Notes: a model not told the origin generated them from the sequence alone. A stretch of DNA of 64,000 bases from Pseudoips prasinana (GCA_951640165.1 OX621241.1:10793001-10857000), one strand, 5' to 3'. Positions 41,356 through 54,510 are shown, counted from the first letter of the stretch. Numbers and translations: made by a program.

Positions 41356-42282
41356 GGCCATTACTTCTGATTTAATTTATTTTAACTTTAACTACGCAAC
41401 AATGTAAGATAGATATTGCATAACAAATCATAAAAATGAAATTGCAATTTCAGCAAAAAGGAACATCTGATGTTCATTTTCCTACTCTATCTCTGACGAC
41501 ATGATGTGTTATATTTTATAGTAGATAAGTCACTTGGCATGAAATAATGAAATTTATTCAGTACTTGAGAATTAACATACACTCATACTTGTCATGTTTA
41601 CAATAAGTTAATAAAGCATATATCTACAATATTAGACTAATATAAAAACAAATTTCATTAAAGCCGATGGCCAAATTCATCCGCGCGGATAATTTGCTAA
41701 ATATCTATTTTTAAATTTAATACTGATATTAATTCGAAGACATCGAGCACGTGGCGACCATAGATGGTTCTCAACCAATTAGTTTTTTATTTCTGAGGGG
41801 TTCGGACCAAGAGTAGGGGCCCCTGTAGTTAGAATAATTCGACGAAGAGAGTGTGATAGCTGACTCGGCTAATTAAATAATTTGATAAATAAATTCCTTA
41901 TGATTATATCTTTGGCTTAAGCTTTAAATTCTGGATTCAGTTTTAGCTTAGACGCACTCAACTCAATATTTAGGACATCTGAATGAACTTTTAAACAAAT
42001 AAAAATGTCTTGTAACCATATCAATGTATATTTTCTTTTATTGATAGATACAGTATTTATAAAAAATATCTCGATGGATCAGATTTAGTGGTTAGTGGTA
42101 TAGATGTAGGACACGGGACAGTGTAAGAGCCAGATTTAATAAAATGCACCCGTAATGACAAATATATCGCAGAAGCCAACTGACAGCTATGTAAATTTGC
42201 GAAAAATTTCCAAACTGAAGCGGCAGCTGGCACGATCACATAGATTGTAGAACCGACGGCCGATGGGGTAGAAAATTTCTTT

Positions 42283-42353
42283 AGAGGCGACGATCATTGG
42301 GGGAAGCCTTTGTTCAGTCGTGGACTTCTTTCAGCTGGTATGATGAAGCTGAT
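42283..42353 (+). mobile_element. RTE LINE C-terminal scrap, plus
   Basis: The + strand encodes GEAFVQSWTSFSWYDEADIF, the end of RTE ORF2 (usual form LGEAFVQQWTSFG), and then stops resembling the family. It is about 70 bp and the only plus-oriented RTE piece seen. Confidence 0.6.
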
Positions 42354-44810
42354 ATATTTTTTTTAATGAGTCGTTATAGTTCTAATCTTTCTATTGTTTG
42401 CCTTCAGCGAGATACAGAATATGGAAATGAATGTTTACTTACTCGTGGCAACGTCCTTGAACCACTTGATTTACTACTAATGTAAAAGCCAACCCCAGCT
42501 GGATTCTTTCCGCAAAATCCAAAGAAGACTGGATCACTTTGGAGGTGGCCTTTGCCTGCAGAGGGGTTCTTGCAGAGTGAATTTATCATATAAGATAGTT
42601 AGTTTTAATTCTCTTTATTCTGTCAGAAATAAAGGCCTTTTTATTTTATGATTTATAAATAGCCCTTGAGTGGTGTCCAGCCCCAATCAACGCACGCCTT
42701 CGACTTCACCAAGGATTTGATATAAGCATACACGAACGCAAGCATAAAACTGGTCTTAATTATAATATCTGAATCACTTAAAATAAGAAGTCTTCGATTT
42801 CTTTCGTCTCACATCTCATATTGTATACCAGCTGACCGATATTTACACCTTTCATCACCAATTCACCCTTCAATAGAATCTTTAAATTCAAATGTTGTTT
42901 TGCCAGCCATCATCGCTCTTTTGACAAGGTTCACCATTGACGGACACATCAAAGAGGACATCGGCATCACATAAAGTATCTATGGATATCCTTAAATGGA
43001 TTTTTTAAGGAAATTCCGTTTATCATAAGTAATTAATTTCATGCAGTGTTTAAATATTCATTAAAAATTAAAGCCGATATATTATGCAAGCATCGAACGG
43101 CCCGACGTTTTAGTTTACATAAGTTTAATATTCAATTTAATGTGATACAGACTGAGAGAAGCAGCAAGTAGCAGTATCTTATAAACTACTAGTACTTATG
43201 CGTAGTAAATATATAGCACACTGATCGTAGCCGGGGTACACCAAATTGCTATTTACTTATTTTCATAGTTTACGCCACGTATTTATATACATATATTTTT
43301 CATTAATTATGTTGTTTGTGTTTATCAAGGAGAGTTTCAGAGTTCCGGCTCTCAGTCTATTAGGCGCAGCTGGCTGAGCCACAGCTAAGCCTCTTTGTTG
43401 TTCTAAGCTTATTCTTAATGTCAACTTGTTAGAAATATACGGTTACGGGTACTAACACACTTTATAGAGACTTTTTTAATCTTGCTAATGGTTTGTTCTA
43501 GAAGAGTCACAAGTAACGGGACATAGCTTTAAACTAAAATACTAGTACCAATAAGCTAAAAAATGTAGTCCAAATACAACAGTCTGATTAAACATTTGTA
43601 GTTGGAGACAACTTTTTAGTAATATTGTAGTTATTGTAGCCTCATGGTAAAAATTATCTAAGAAAGCTTATAAGGCTATGAAATAAGGGAACGGAGCTAC
43701 TATTCTTTATGGCGTTAACCTCACCATAGAACTAGTATCAGCTTATAACGATGTAACGTCGGCAGATTTTTCGACCCGCAGATTGCTTTAAATTCAATGC
43801 AATTTTATCTGTAATCTGTTCCATGCTTATCTTTATTCTTTTTTAAAATTTTTGTCAGGTAAAATATTAGATAGGTGGCGTCCTGTAAAATACATGATAA
43901 AATAAAAAAAATATTACCTTATAAGCACCTTATCTGTATTGGTCAAGCATTAGGGTTCTAGCTTAGAGAAGATGTGATCCTGACATCCTGGTGGTGATAT
44001 ACAAAGTGTAACACAAATAATGGACGTAACTTGAGGAGCGCTTTCTACTCATAGAACTGAAGTGAACTAATTATACAAAACCAGTTTGTTAAATAAGAAA
44101 AAAAATTAGGGGCGCCATACAATATCTATCTATCTGCTAATCGTAATTCTTGTATTTAGAGTTAATAATTATTTGTGTGTTTTGCATGTTAATGTAATAC
44201 ACGTTGTTCAGTTTCGTAGGCATATACATTTTTTTTATTTATTAATTTCGTTAACAATGTATATGTTCGAAATACAATTCACTTATAATTAACAGTTTTC
44301 AATTACATAAATAGGCACATTAACAGTCAATAATATTAAATAATAAAATAACATTAAATAAAATAAAACACAATAATCTATAACTATACTTAGTATACCT
44401 TGTATATTTAGTATTCTCAGAAGAAAATTTCCCTAGACATATTAATTACAATATTAACGCTAAAACTGTTTTCAAACATGGAACTCGTATATCGTCGCAC
44501 CAAAATTTAGAAACTTGTTTGTGTATTTGGTCGTAATATTTCATATCCGTTATTCCGGTGGAAATAACTCCGCTCGGTTATTGCGCGTATAATGATATAT
44601 TTCTTCGTAACTGAACCACTTTTTTCACATTTAATTTTTATAAAAAGCTATCATATTTCATTGAGGTCGGTACCCAGTTATACCTGTTGCGGCTTCTACA
44701 CAAGGTACTACTGTCTGGCATGTTAAGTATTATTAAAGTAAAGCTTTGCAGTTCAGGCTTTGGTACGGATTTTGAAACTTGATGATGGCGAATTCATATA
44801 CTTAGTTACT
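42354..44810. other. Gene-poor DNA
   Basis: I see no exon or clear element. At about 41745-41870, just upstream, and at 53560-53780 a shared degraded repeat (GGTTCTCAACCAATTAG / GCTCTCAACCAGTAG) occurs. A T-rich tract at 44229-44260 may be the tail of an old minus-strand retroelement. Confidence 0.45.
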
Positions 44811-45123
44811 AGCTGTGCCCCGCGGTTTTACCCGCGTTAAACTTTATAGATTATCACAGCTCTTCCACCGTAGGTGATAGCGTAATAATATGTAGCATAT
44901 ATGTTGACCCGACCTCTTAGTAATATTCATGCAAAATTTGAAGTAAATCCATGCTGTACTTTTTTAAGTTTATCCCAGACATACACACAACAGACAAAAA
45001 TTCTAGAAACTATATTCTTGGCTTCGATATCGATTTTAGATCACGCGCCAAGTATCCTTTAAAAAAAATATTCAGTGTACAGTTTTGACTTTCCTACGAT
45101 TTTATTATATGTATAGATATGCA
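44811..45123 (+). repeat. Dispersed repeat 'TACCCGCGT' family, copy
   Basis: CTAGCTGTGCCCCGCGGTTT plus TACCCGCGTTAAACTTTATA starts it, and CTTTCCTACGATTTTATTAT plus ATGTATAGAT ends it. It is about 310 bp and probably full length, which defines the family's ends. Confidence 0.8.
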
Positions 45124-45534
45124 TATTTAATATAGTGCAAACATGGGTCTGCTTTTCGTTCCCTTAATGTAATAAATCCGATGCACAGCATACGATGAGA
45201 CAGTCTTAGACGTTAGTATTATAGTATTGTTTGTCGCAGAATGGTCAGGCGCAGGGCCGCGGCCGTTTTAAATTTGGACGATCGTTCATTATTTATATTA
45301 TTTATAATTCTGATAAACATTCTTGCCTTAACATACCTACCTTAACATATTTTATTTAATATTGTTTTTCAGTTATAAAATTTATATATAGCTAATGTTT
45401 ATATTTTGAGAAGCTCTTATAATCTGTGTTACCATTGTGAATGATTCAAGCTAGTTACTCAGGAAACGAATGCAATCCTCCTTATTTTCTTTTGAACTTG
45501 CTACGTCATAGTATACAGAATGCAATCTTTATAT

Positions 45535-47520
45535 GTATTTTTTTATTTTTTTTTAATAATAAATTCTTTTTATTTTCTCTTTCACAATGGTACCTTAATT
45601 CTAAAACATGGTTACTTTATGAGACATAAGAACGTAACATTGTGAGAGACTGGTGCCTGAGATAAGTTTGATAAAACCTGTATTACTACAGGTCACCAGG
45701 CCTCCCCCTGATGTTAGCATTCAGTAAAAACATAAGGGACTCTCTGTCTGTCTGTCAACATAATTGAGATACAATAAAAGATTAAAACTATGAGTGATTG
45801 GAGAATATAAAATTAGTACTTGTGTGAATTTTGCGTGTGAGTGTTGTGTGCGTTAAGCGAGTGAGCAAAGAGTGGGTGTGTAATAATGTGTATTTGTGTG
45901 GGTGTATTCAGGGTTTCCACATATGAATGAAAAAGGTAAAATGTTGCAATTTAGATAAAATGAGTTAGAAGGATTTCAGTATCATGGTAATTTAACGTCT
46001 TAAGATAGGTGCTAACAGAGATTTTACAGCGTGTCCTGGTTAGGGGATAAATGTTGAGGGGTAAATTAAGTTTGTTGTAGAGATGTGAGCCAAGGAAACA
46101 AAAGAATTGTTGTGCATGTGAAGAGTAGAATTTTGCTGGGGTACAGATCTTATCTTTACGTCGCTTATTTTCAATTAAGTTTGGGTCGTAGTGCAATTGG
46201 GAGTGTTACATTAGAACAGTTTGAAGGATGAACGTTTGCCTTACTGTGAGAACATCCCACATCTTATATAGAACGTGTGATGGAAAGCGGAAGGGGAGTG
46301 CAGCTCCGACTTTCAGGATAGCCCGTTGAGCCCTTTCAACTTCTATTAGGTGGGATTTACTGGCACCACCCCAAGAAGTTATACAATAGTCAATGATCGA
46401 TTGACACAGTGCAAAATATACCATTTTTATAGTTGGTCGATCGGCCGTATGTCTAATATTCTTAAAAATATATATGAGTTTACGCAGTCTCGTGACAGAA
46501 TTTCTAAATGGGGTTTAAAATTTAGGGTTTGATCTAAAGTGATGCCAAGGTATTTTATTTTGTCTGTCCTAGACAGTGTTGGACATGAGCATGCAGAGAG
46601 TCTCGCATTACATTTGTGTGCAAAAATGTTAAGAGAGGGATCAGGAAGAGCATTTAGTCTATGGGCAAATGCTATGTAATTGGTTTTTTGAACGTTTAGG
46701 GTTAGAATATTAGTTTGCAGCCACCCACTAACAATGGAGAAGCCCGACTGTGCTGTAGTGAACACTTCCTCCCAACTTTCACCAGTAAACAAGAGAGCAG
46801 TGTCATCTGCATATGTAAATATTTTGCCTCTATCAAGAGCGAGTGCGCAAAGGTCGTTAATATATGCTAAAAACAAGGTTGGACCCAGGATACTTCCTTG
46901 AGGTACGCCATATTCTACTAAAAGTTCGTCACTCAACCAGTTTTCTATCTTTACCCTTTGTTTTCTACCGGATAAATAACTTTTTAATAATTTAAGCGGA
47001 ACTCCTCTTATACCGAGCCTTTCCAACTTCTCCAGAAGGCGAGGGATAAATACTATGTCGAACGTTTTGGCGAGATCTAAGAACACAGCCAAACACCTTT
47101 TCCTATTATCAAGGTTGGTTATAATAGCGTCAGTCAACTCATGGACTGCATCGTTAGTAGAAACTCCCCTGCGAAAACCAAATTGTGATGTTGAGATAAG
47201 TTTGTTTCGTTCTAAATATTTTACAAATTTTTGGTTTATCAAGCGCTCCAATATTTTCGATAACGTAGGCAGTATAGAGATGGGCCTGTAATTATCTACA
47301 CAGTTTTTATCCCCGACCTTGTAGATTGGTTTAATAACTGCAGTTTTGAATGCATTAGGAAATATCCCACTCGATAGTGCCAGATTACATATATGAGTCA
47401 ACGGGAGAACAAAAATGTCTGCGTACCTTTTGATTAGTTTACTAGAAATCCTGTCAGTGCCTGTTGCACAATTATCTTTCAGCCTCCCGATGAGATTCAA
47501 ATGCAATATGTCTCCGAATA
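45535..47520 (-). mobile_element. 5'-truncated Jockey/CR1-superfamily LINE
   Basis: A minus-oriented LINE whose coding part ends at 45951, with a 3' UTR down to about 45535, where AATAAA and A-rich sequence occur on the minus strand. The 3' UTR contains a GACCTGTAGTAATACAGGTT hairpin. The 5' end is cut within ORF2 near 47510, so the endonuclease and ORF1 are missing. Confidence 0.75.
45951..47506 (-). pseudogene. LINE reverse transcriptase with frameshift and premature stop
   Basis: From 47506 the frame reads RT motifs: NYRPISILPTLSKILERLIN, SQFGFRRGVSTNDAVHELTD, FLDLAKTFDIV, VEYGVPQGSILGPTLFLAYI and the catalytic YADDTALLF, then a C-terminal region. It breaks at 46427 (LDIRPIDQL then stop) and resumes in another frame at 46424 (MVYFALCQSIIDYCITSWGG). 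An in-frame stop at 46206-46208 interrupts that frame before its true end at 45951. KTFD replaces the usual KAFD of RT motif A. The copy is dead. Confidence 0.8.
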
Positions 47521-49264
47521 TTGTGTTACTCTAGCATCTGAAAGATCAGTTTGGTCCGGTAATCATATCCTATGAGTTATTTTTATAAATATGTTATTGT
47601 CGTTTATCCAATTTACTCTTATTTCACTACGTAATAAGCATACCATATTTGACATGAGTTCATTTAAAAATCTGAGCAAGAGCTTTACAAAAATATTATC
47701 TGCCTAGTTACCTCTTGGTTGTAATTCTGTTTTAAGCGCCTCTCAAGTAATAAAAAATTCACTCCGTAATTACTTTCAATAAAATATAGTATCAACCGTA
47801 CATGTTACTTTTATAACCGTAATAAATACGAACATTTAAATATGACCTGTTTTAATATGTCCGGCTACACCTAAATTTAAAAAAGCAGAATACTATGAAA
47901 AAGTATTAGCTACTAGTATTGATTTAATCCTATTTTAAGCGGAACACATATAGGAAATATGTCATCACTTGTTGTCTTATTTCTTTCTTTAAAAATCGTA
48001 CCAAACGTTCAAATTAGTTTTAGATCTGTCAAACGAAAATCAGTAAATCTTATTATAGGATAAACTCGTATTAACATGGCGCCAATTTTCTCATAGTCCA
48101 ATAGGATTCAATTAACCTTCTAAGCTCTTCATAAAATGATTGCAAAAAAAGGAATGATAATTTTTTATTTTGATATTTGTGCAAATGAAACATAGTGGGG
48201 TCAATTCTAAATTGTGTTACAGCTAAACTTATTTGAATTGCGTTATATCAAATCAAAGGTCACCTAAGTAATTGGGCGTTTTTCTGTACCTCCGATAAAA
48301 AAGCTTAGAAGATGAAATGAAACGAAAAAAATGAAAATGAAATGTAATGGTATATGCCTGACACTGCATATTATTAGAAAATCTACTTGACCAACAAAAA
48401 TCTTTAAATACGCAAGTTGCACAGCCTTATAAAGCATGCGGCATTTTCGAAAGGAAATATAAAAAAATTAAAGAAAGTCATGTCATATGTCAACATGAAC
48501 TTTTGATGAGGGATGTGTAGATGTCATTGATCATTAATTCTTATCTTAACCTAGACCACATATCTCGTGTTTGCCATAATGTTGACTGGGAGAAAATTAT
48601 AAGTCCGGCATTGCACTTTTGCGTGCATAAAGTGTGAAATAAAATTAAAAATGTTTCTTTAAATTTATATTTGTAGGAGACCAAAATATATAATTATAAA
48701 AAATATATCGAAAAATTACCAGGTTTATGGAAAGTTTTGCTATGTAACTCACTATTTATACGATTGTATCCATCTTTGATAGTGTATGATGAACATGAGT
48801 TTGATAAAATTACTTAAAGTAACAGGAAAACCTGAATATATAATTTACAGTGCTACAAACTCCCTAATTTTTATCAAAACATTTTTGATATAATTTAGTT
48901 ACTGTACATAAGAATTCGAACCACAGTTTCAGTTTGCAAGTGGACTCAATTACCTTGGTCCTACGGTCAATACGCAAAGACGGTGCGACAGCGTGACTAT
49001 ATAACCTAAACTAGACTAACCCAATTTGGCCAAAGTGCTCTACCACTACTATCCAAACTACCCGAATAACTCATGGTAGAACTACCTAACTACTAATACT
49101 ACATATGGTGAAGTAGATACTATTTTTAAGTGTTCACTTGTTTGTTTTTCAATCAAGCAAAAAGGCTGAATGTATTTCGATAAAACTTGGCAAAGAGATA
49201 GATTACACCCTTAATTAATACATAACAATAAAACTATATTGCTATATCGTGGGTAACCAGTAAT
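47521..49264. other. AT-rich intergenic DNA
   Basis: I see nothing recognisable on either strand. Confidence 0.5.
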
Positions 49265-49460
49265 CCATCTAATTGGTCCGGTCCGGCAATCTTAGAGGAC
49301 AAACCAAAGTCGTACCAAGGTACGTGTCCCAACTATTTGGAGCACGGCGGAAAAGAGAGGCTCCCCGGGGCTGTTCCCACCAGGCGCCAAGTTCACGACA
49401 GGTCAGTTTAAGTCGAGTGCGACATACTCATCCGCAAACACTTTTTGCGGGTGGCTCAAC
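49265..49460 (+). mobile_element. R1-like LINE 3' end, plus, degraded
   Basis: GAGGCTCCCCGGGGCTGTTC, CACCAGGCGCCAAGTTCACG and GAGTGCGACATACTCATCCG followed by CAAACACTTTTTGCGGGTGG match the tail family at 36858-37170 in the opposite orientation. No clean poly-A or TSD was found. Confidence 0.6.
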
Positions 49461-49718
49461 AACAAAAAATAACACAACAAGAAATATCTTAACGACTACA
49501 ATTGGGACCGAGAACTTATAGTACCAACTAAAGCACAGAGATGCACATTGGCGATGTCTATCTAGACAGGGCACGTACCTAATCTCGCCGATCGTTTAGG
49601 GTGAGAGCAACTGGCTATGGCTGCCTCAAAAATAATGTACTAAAGATTAGTCTCTTCAAAAAGTCTTTGCAGGCAATCGATTATGGCGGACAAAATAAAA
49701 AGGCAATCTCTTAATGGC

Positions 49719-49848
49719 ACAGACGCCAGCACATCAAGCTACCCCAATCTGTCAAATTTGCCCAATATAAAATGAACCTTATGTTTTTGTGATAAAGTAA
49801 GTCCAGCTACCCCAATAGCTGTGGGTAGCTGGATGTGCTGGCGTCTGT
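49719..49848. mobile_element. Foldback MITE, ACAGACGCCAGCACAT family
   Basis: ACAGACGCCAGCACATCAAG pairs with GGATGTGCTGGCGTCTGT. A second nested hairpin, CCAGCTACCCCAATAGCTGT then GGGTAGCTGG, lies in the right half. Confidence 0.8.
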
Positions 49849-50227
49849 ACTAAGAGCGCACCGTGAAAATTTTTGTCCACCACTGTCCCTCATTTGTCCA
49901 GGTCTTATAACCCGGAAATAATGTCGTAAAACAATATAACGCGAAGCTTTAAGTTATAAAATACTACCCCAATTCTAATTTATCCCCATTTCCACTCCTT
50001 TTCATTCGTACAATGATAGAAAATGAAAACAACAGTAAATCCCTTGAAACCAATCGATCAACGGCGCATTCAGGCTGGCAAGCGATAAAGGCCCTTGTCC
50101 GTGAAATTACTGCGTTCAATCACTTCATGATTACTCACTTTATCTACATTGTACATCGTGTTATATCTATATACATTTTTATTACAGTTTTTGTTGTACA
50201 ACAATTTGAAATATCAATATATTAACA

Positions 50228-50490
50228 ACTAGCTGTGCCCGCGACTTCGTCCGCGTGTTAATTAGCTTATATTGTATTTTTTTGTTTATTAGTAAAATAA
50301 AAGATTTTTTTCTAAAATAAAAGTAGCCTAAGTTACTCCTTATTACATCAGCTACCTGCCAATAAAAGTCCCGTCAAAATCAGTCTAGCCGTTTCAGAAA
50401 TTAGCCGGAACAAACAGACAGACAGACAGACAAAAATTGTAAAAAATGTTATTTTGGTGTATGTACCGTACATATATTCATATTTATGTA
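50228..50490 (+). repeat. Dispersed repeat 'TAGCTGTGCCCGCGACTTCG' family
   Basis: It starts ACTAGCTGTGCCCGCGACTT plus CGTCCGCGTG and includes the block CGTCAAAATCAGTCTAGCCG plus TTTCAGAAATTAGCCGGAAC, then CAGACAGACAGACAAAAATT. It is the same superfamily as 33028-33555. Confidence 0.75.
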
Positions 50491-50852
50491 GTAAAAACCG
50501 GTTATTTCAATATTACAAACAGACACTCTAATTTTATTTATTTGTATAGATGACAAAAGTAAATTCAAAAGTACCCTTCTTTGCCGTCCTTGAAACTTAG
50601 AGCACGTAAAGCCGTCGGTCCTGTACCTGACCTATTTCCGGTCGTGTCGCTAGTCGTCCCATCGGATCATGAGAGTGATGAAATAGAAAGTGCCCCTGTG
50701 TTTGCGCACATACTTGTGCACTATAATATGTCCTGCGCAATTGGCTAATCTCTATTGAGAATGGCCGCCGTGGCCGAAATTCGGCCGGGAATACATCATC
50801 ATCACTTAGTGCAAAAAGGCAACCTTTAATTAAAAATGTAAACAATAAACAG

Positions 50853-51001
50853 TATGCAGGGCAGTCTTTGGGGACTGCCGATAGAAGTGTAAATATTTTT
50901 TTTACACTTCAAATCTATATAGTCTATAAAATATTTATGATAGAAGTGTAAAAAAATTGTTTTCACTTTTATCGGCAGTCCACAAAGACTGCTCCGCATG
51001 C
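50853..51001. repeat. Long foldback with nested hairpin
   Basis: GCAGTCTTTGGGGACTGCCG plus ATAGAAGTG pairs with CACTTTTATCGGCAGTCCAC plus AAAGACTGC. Between the arms, AGAAGTGTAAA and TTTACACTTC form a second hairpin. It is about 149 bp in all. Confidence 0.8.
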
Positions 51002-52479
51002 TTTTTTTTATAAAGAAAACACCCGCAATACCGCTACCACCGCTGCGCTGCACTTTCAGCCTAAAATTTGCTAACTAGTTGTTTTATATCAATCTGTTGC
51101 CCAATTCCTTAGTTTTTCTTAAAATCTAAGCTGTGTAGACATTGATTCATGTAAACAATAGAAAGTTGTGCAAACTTTTATATTGTTTATATTATGTATT
51201 AATGTTGCCGATTTTAGTAAAAATAGGTTTTGCACATATTCTGCCTGTCCCATGGCTCTAAAAACTTTGTAATTTTCTTATGTTCTATATCCAATTTACT
51301 TAAAGATATTAAACGATATCCACTCATGATTGTGCCAATTACTGGAGTGATATGATATTCTGGGCGGTATTATTAAATATTGTGTATTTTTTTTATTTGT
51401 TGTGTTATAAAGTACCATGTATAGTACTTAATTTGTATTACAATCTAGTCTAGAGACTAATCTTTGGACGATATTAATGTTGCTTTTTTGGCACTACCCC
51501 ACAATTATACATCGTAAGTCCATACGGGCATGAACATTTGTCTGTATAACAAGTTTATTATGTACAGCTACTGGCGAAGATCTCCCAAGTAGCGAGTATG
51601 ATTTTTATATCGGAAATCCAACTCCTTCCTCTTATTTTGGACGATTTTTATAAATAAATATGGATAATATTCAAATAGTTTACTCACAACTATTTATTAA
51701 TGACAGAATAGCTGTGCGGAAACCTATATTCTTACGTGAGACTTTTATGTTCTGCGACACACAGATAACCGAATACGAGTGGTAACTATATTTCAGTAAC
51801 AAAAAAACTTGATTATTTTACAAAATGGGATAGGTCATGTAACAAAAGTCAGTAGATTTATTTAGTGCTTACAAAGTTTATCATGACGAATGGTAATGGG
51901 CCGATAGGCAGTCAAAACAATATTATTATACAGCTTATCAAACAATGGATTAGTGGGAGATATCGTTAGTCATTAAATGTGATACGAATCCACATGACTT
52001 TGAAAAGAGGGATACAAATGGTCGTATCTGGTCCGTTCTCAAAAACTGAAAGAATATCCTCTGCTGTGAGGTAAGATAATTCAAATTATTTTTTCTTTTT
52101 ATAAGTAGTATATGTAGTTGTCATTTATGCTTAGTGTTAATTCAAGGTGCAATTTATCTCCATTCTAAATTTCATCCCTATTCATTTAGCCGTTATTGCG
52201 TGATTACATCTACGAGTAAATATACACTCTTATATATTTGCACCATACAAGTTAGGTAGTCGCGGCAGTCAAATACACCCCAATCGTTTTCTCCCATAAG
52301 CACCGTCTTTCCAGGAACGTTTTAGATGATCCAAATGACGATATCACGACTTACCTAGAACAAGTCGAGGCTATTAGATACTCTAGTGACACTCGAGAGT
52401 ACGACCGCGATCGAACCACGACCATCATCGCCTTCCATGGACCTTACTTTTCATTCGTATCTATAAAATGCCCTCTCTG
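51002..52479. other. AT-rich intergenic DNA
   Basis: No gene is visible. A degraded dispersed-repeat tail (ATTTATCTCCATTCTAAATT, TTAGCCGTTATTGCGTGATT) lies near 52145-52210 and recurs near 52785-52880. Confidence 0.5.
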
Positions 52480-52680
52480 ATGTTTAACCGGATGACGAGC
52501 CTACGGTCTCTGGGTGCTAATGTAGAGTTGTACAAAACGTTCCTAAAGATCAATCCTTTCATGAATCTTCACGTGAGTAACCGCCATGAGCCGAGGTTCG
52601 AACCCGAAAGAGATAGGAACCCTTTGGCGCGTGTTATTTAGTTTATAGTCATATTTGCTAAACGGTGAGGCATTTTTGAA
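52480..52680 (+). repeat. tRNA-like dispersed repeat, copy 2
   Basis: GAGGTTCGAACCCGAAAGAG (box B-like GGTTCGAACCC) is followed by GGCGCGTGTTATTTAGTTTA. It matches 38900-39205 in order of landmarks. Class uncertain. Confidence 0.4.
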
Positions 52681-53056
52681 AAACTGTAAACATACGTCAA
52701 GGTATTAAAATCACATTTTACTATAACAAGTATAGCTGCAAGCCACGTTGTCACCCGCAATTCAGCAATTTACTTTTAGTATTTGTGTTAATTTATCTCC
52801 TCTCATCATTTCATCCCTATTTTCATCTCATGTCGATCTCCATTTTAAATTTCATTCATATCCGTTTAGCTGTTCTGGCATTATTGAGCAACAAACTATT
52901 ACATTTATAATAGGTATCAAAATATCTACGTCAAGTACAAAAAGTTCTAACACATTCACATTTAGACGGTTGGGCTTTTATATGTGGCGGTATGAGAGAT
53001 ATAATAACAGGATTATTACAGAATTTTACGATGACCAATATAAATATTGTTATGTA

Positions 53057-53177
53057 CACACGGCTACATATCAAGCTATACTATTTCAGTATAAGCTGAC
53101 CTCGCGTTGTACAGGATTTCCATATAGTAAGATGTCAGCTTATACTGGAAATGTAAAGCTTAATATGTTGCCGTGTG
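53057..53177. mobile_element. Foldback MITE with TA target, CACACGGCTACA family
   Basis: CACACGGCTACATATCAAGC and, at the right, GCCGTGTG form the ends; CAGTATAAGCTGACCTCGCG pairs with ATGTCAGCTTATACTGGAAA inside. TA at 53055-53056 and 53178-53179 fits a Tc1/mariner-type target. It is 121 bp and a sister of 55727-55846. Confidence 0.8.
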
Positions 53178-53289
53178 TACCAGAATATTGAAGTCAGCAA
53201 GGTTATAGAAAATCGTGGCACCAATATTTGGGTAAATAAAATAAATCCAATATTTTCATCAACTAACCAACGAAAGACAGACTGTGTCT

Positions 53290-53510
53290 AGTATCATCAT
53301 CACCATGTCAGCCGAAAGACGACCACAGCTGGACAAAGGCCTCCCCAAAAAAAATTATACAATGGAGTTGTGTCTATCATTTGGAAGGGTATGCCATAAT
53401 CACGACGCTTGGCAGACGGGTTGGTCATCGCAGTATAATGCTCATAGGACAAAGAGACGTCTGCCCGTTCTCTGAGCAATATTCCCTCGGCAAGTTACTA
53501 TGCTATTATT
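53290..53510 (-). repeat. RTE end joined to B-type repeat
   Basis: ATCATCATCACCATGTCAGC then GAAAGACGACCACAGCTGGA and CAAAGGCCTCCCC, followed by TTGGCAGACGGGTTGGTCAT, GCCCGTTCTCTGAGCAATAT and TCCCTCGG. It shows that the B-type repeat itself can end in (CAT)n, as RTE tails do. Confidence 0.65.
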
Positions 53511-54121
53511 GTTACATTTAGCAATAGTATATTAAAACTAAAGATTTGAAAACAACGAGCAGTTGGCTAGTACAAAAGGCTCTCAACCAGTAGCTTAATT
53601 TAAGCGACTAATACCTGAGGGCACCCTTACGGGGTTCGGGCCACAGGTCAAGCGGCCGCTGAAGTAAAAAGATGAAATACGAAATGAGGGTCTGATCACT
53701 TGCACGGGATTACCGATCACGTGTTAAGGGGCCAACGTGATCCTCGCCGCTGAGGAATCTAGGATAGATGCCTCAGCTAGCCTGCATGATATTACTTTTA
53801 GCGTTAAATAAGAGAAGTAACTTAGTCGGGTTGCTCATGGAGCTAAAAAACGCTATGCTTTACCTCCTTTAAGATTTTCTCTTTACTTTTAAGTTTAAAA
53901 TTTCATGTTTCTTGTTGAAATGCAAACATCATTATCTACGTAATAACGACAAGGAGTAACCGCTTTATTCCACAAAGGAGTTTTCTTTTATTTCTTTTAT
54001 AAATGCTAGGATGCAAAGGTTGGTGCATTTTGCCAAGTTTCTAGAAGAGCTGCAGAGCCATAGCAGACTGGCACAGATAACAAAACATTTTCTTCTCGTG
54101 TTAAGTTTGTTTATATTTGAT

Positions 54122-54510
54122 ACTAGCTGGGCCCCGCGGAATTACCCGCGTTAAATTTTATAAATTATCACAGCTCGTCCCTCGTAGGTGATAGCGTGAT
54201 AATATGTAGCCTATATGTTGACCCGACCTCTTAGTAAAATTCATGCAAAATTTTAAGTAAATCCATGCACTACTTTTTGAGTTTAGCCAGGACATACATA
54301 CAGACACACAGACAAAAATTCTAAAAACTATATTTTTGGCTTCGATATCCACTGTAGATCACGCCCCAAGTATCCTTTTTAAAAATATTCAATGTACAGT
54401 TTTGACTTTCCTACGATTTTATTATATGTATAGATCACGCCCTAAGTATCCTTTTATAAAAATATACAATGTACAGTTTTGACTTTCCTACGATTTTATT
54501 ATATGTATAG
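54122..54510 (+). repeat. Dispersed repeat 'TACCCGCGT' family with duplicated tail
   Basis: Start CTAGCTGGGCCCCGCGGAAT plus TACCCGCGTTAAATTTTATA. The last 77-78 bp (ATCACGCCCCAAGTATCCTT ... TTATTATATGTATAG) occur twice in tandem, at about 54356-54433 and 54434-54510. Confidence 0.8.

Noticed and set aside
52748..53191. 147-codon + strand ORF
   Set aside because: It is made of a degraded dispersed repeat followed by the foldback MITE at 53057-53177; no conserved domain or splice context.
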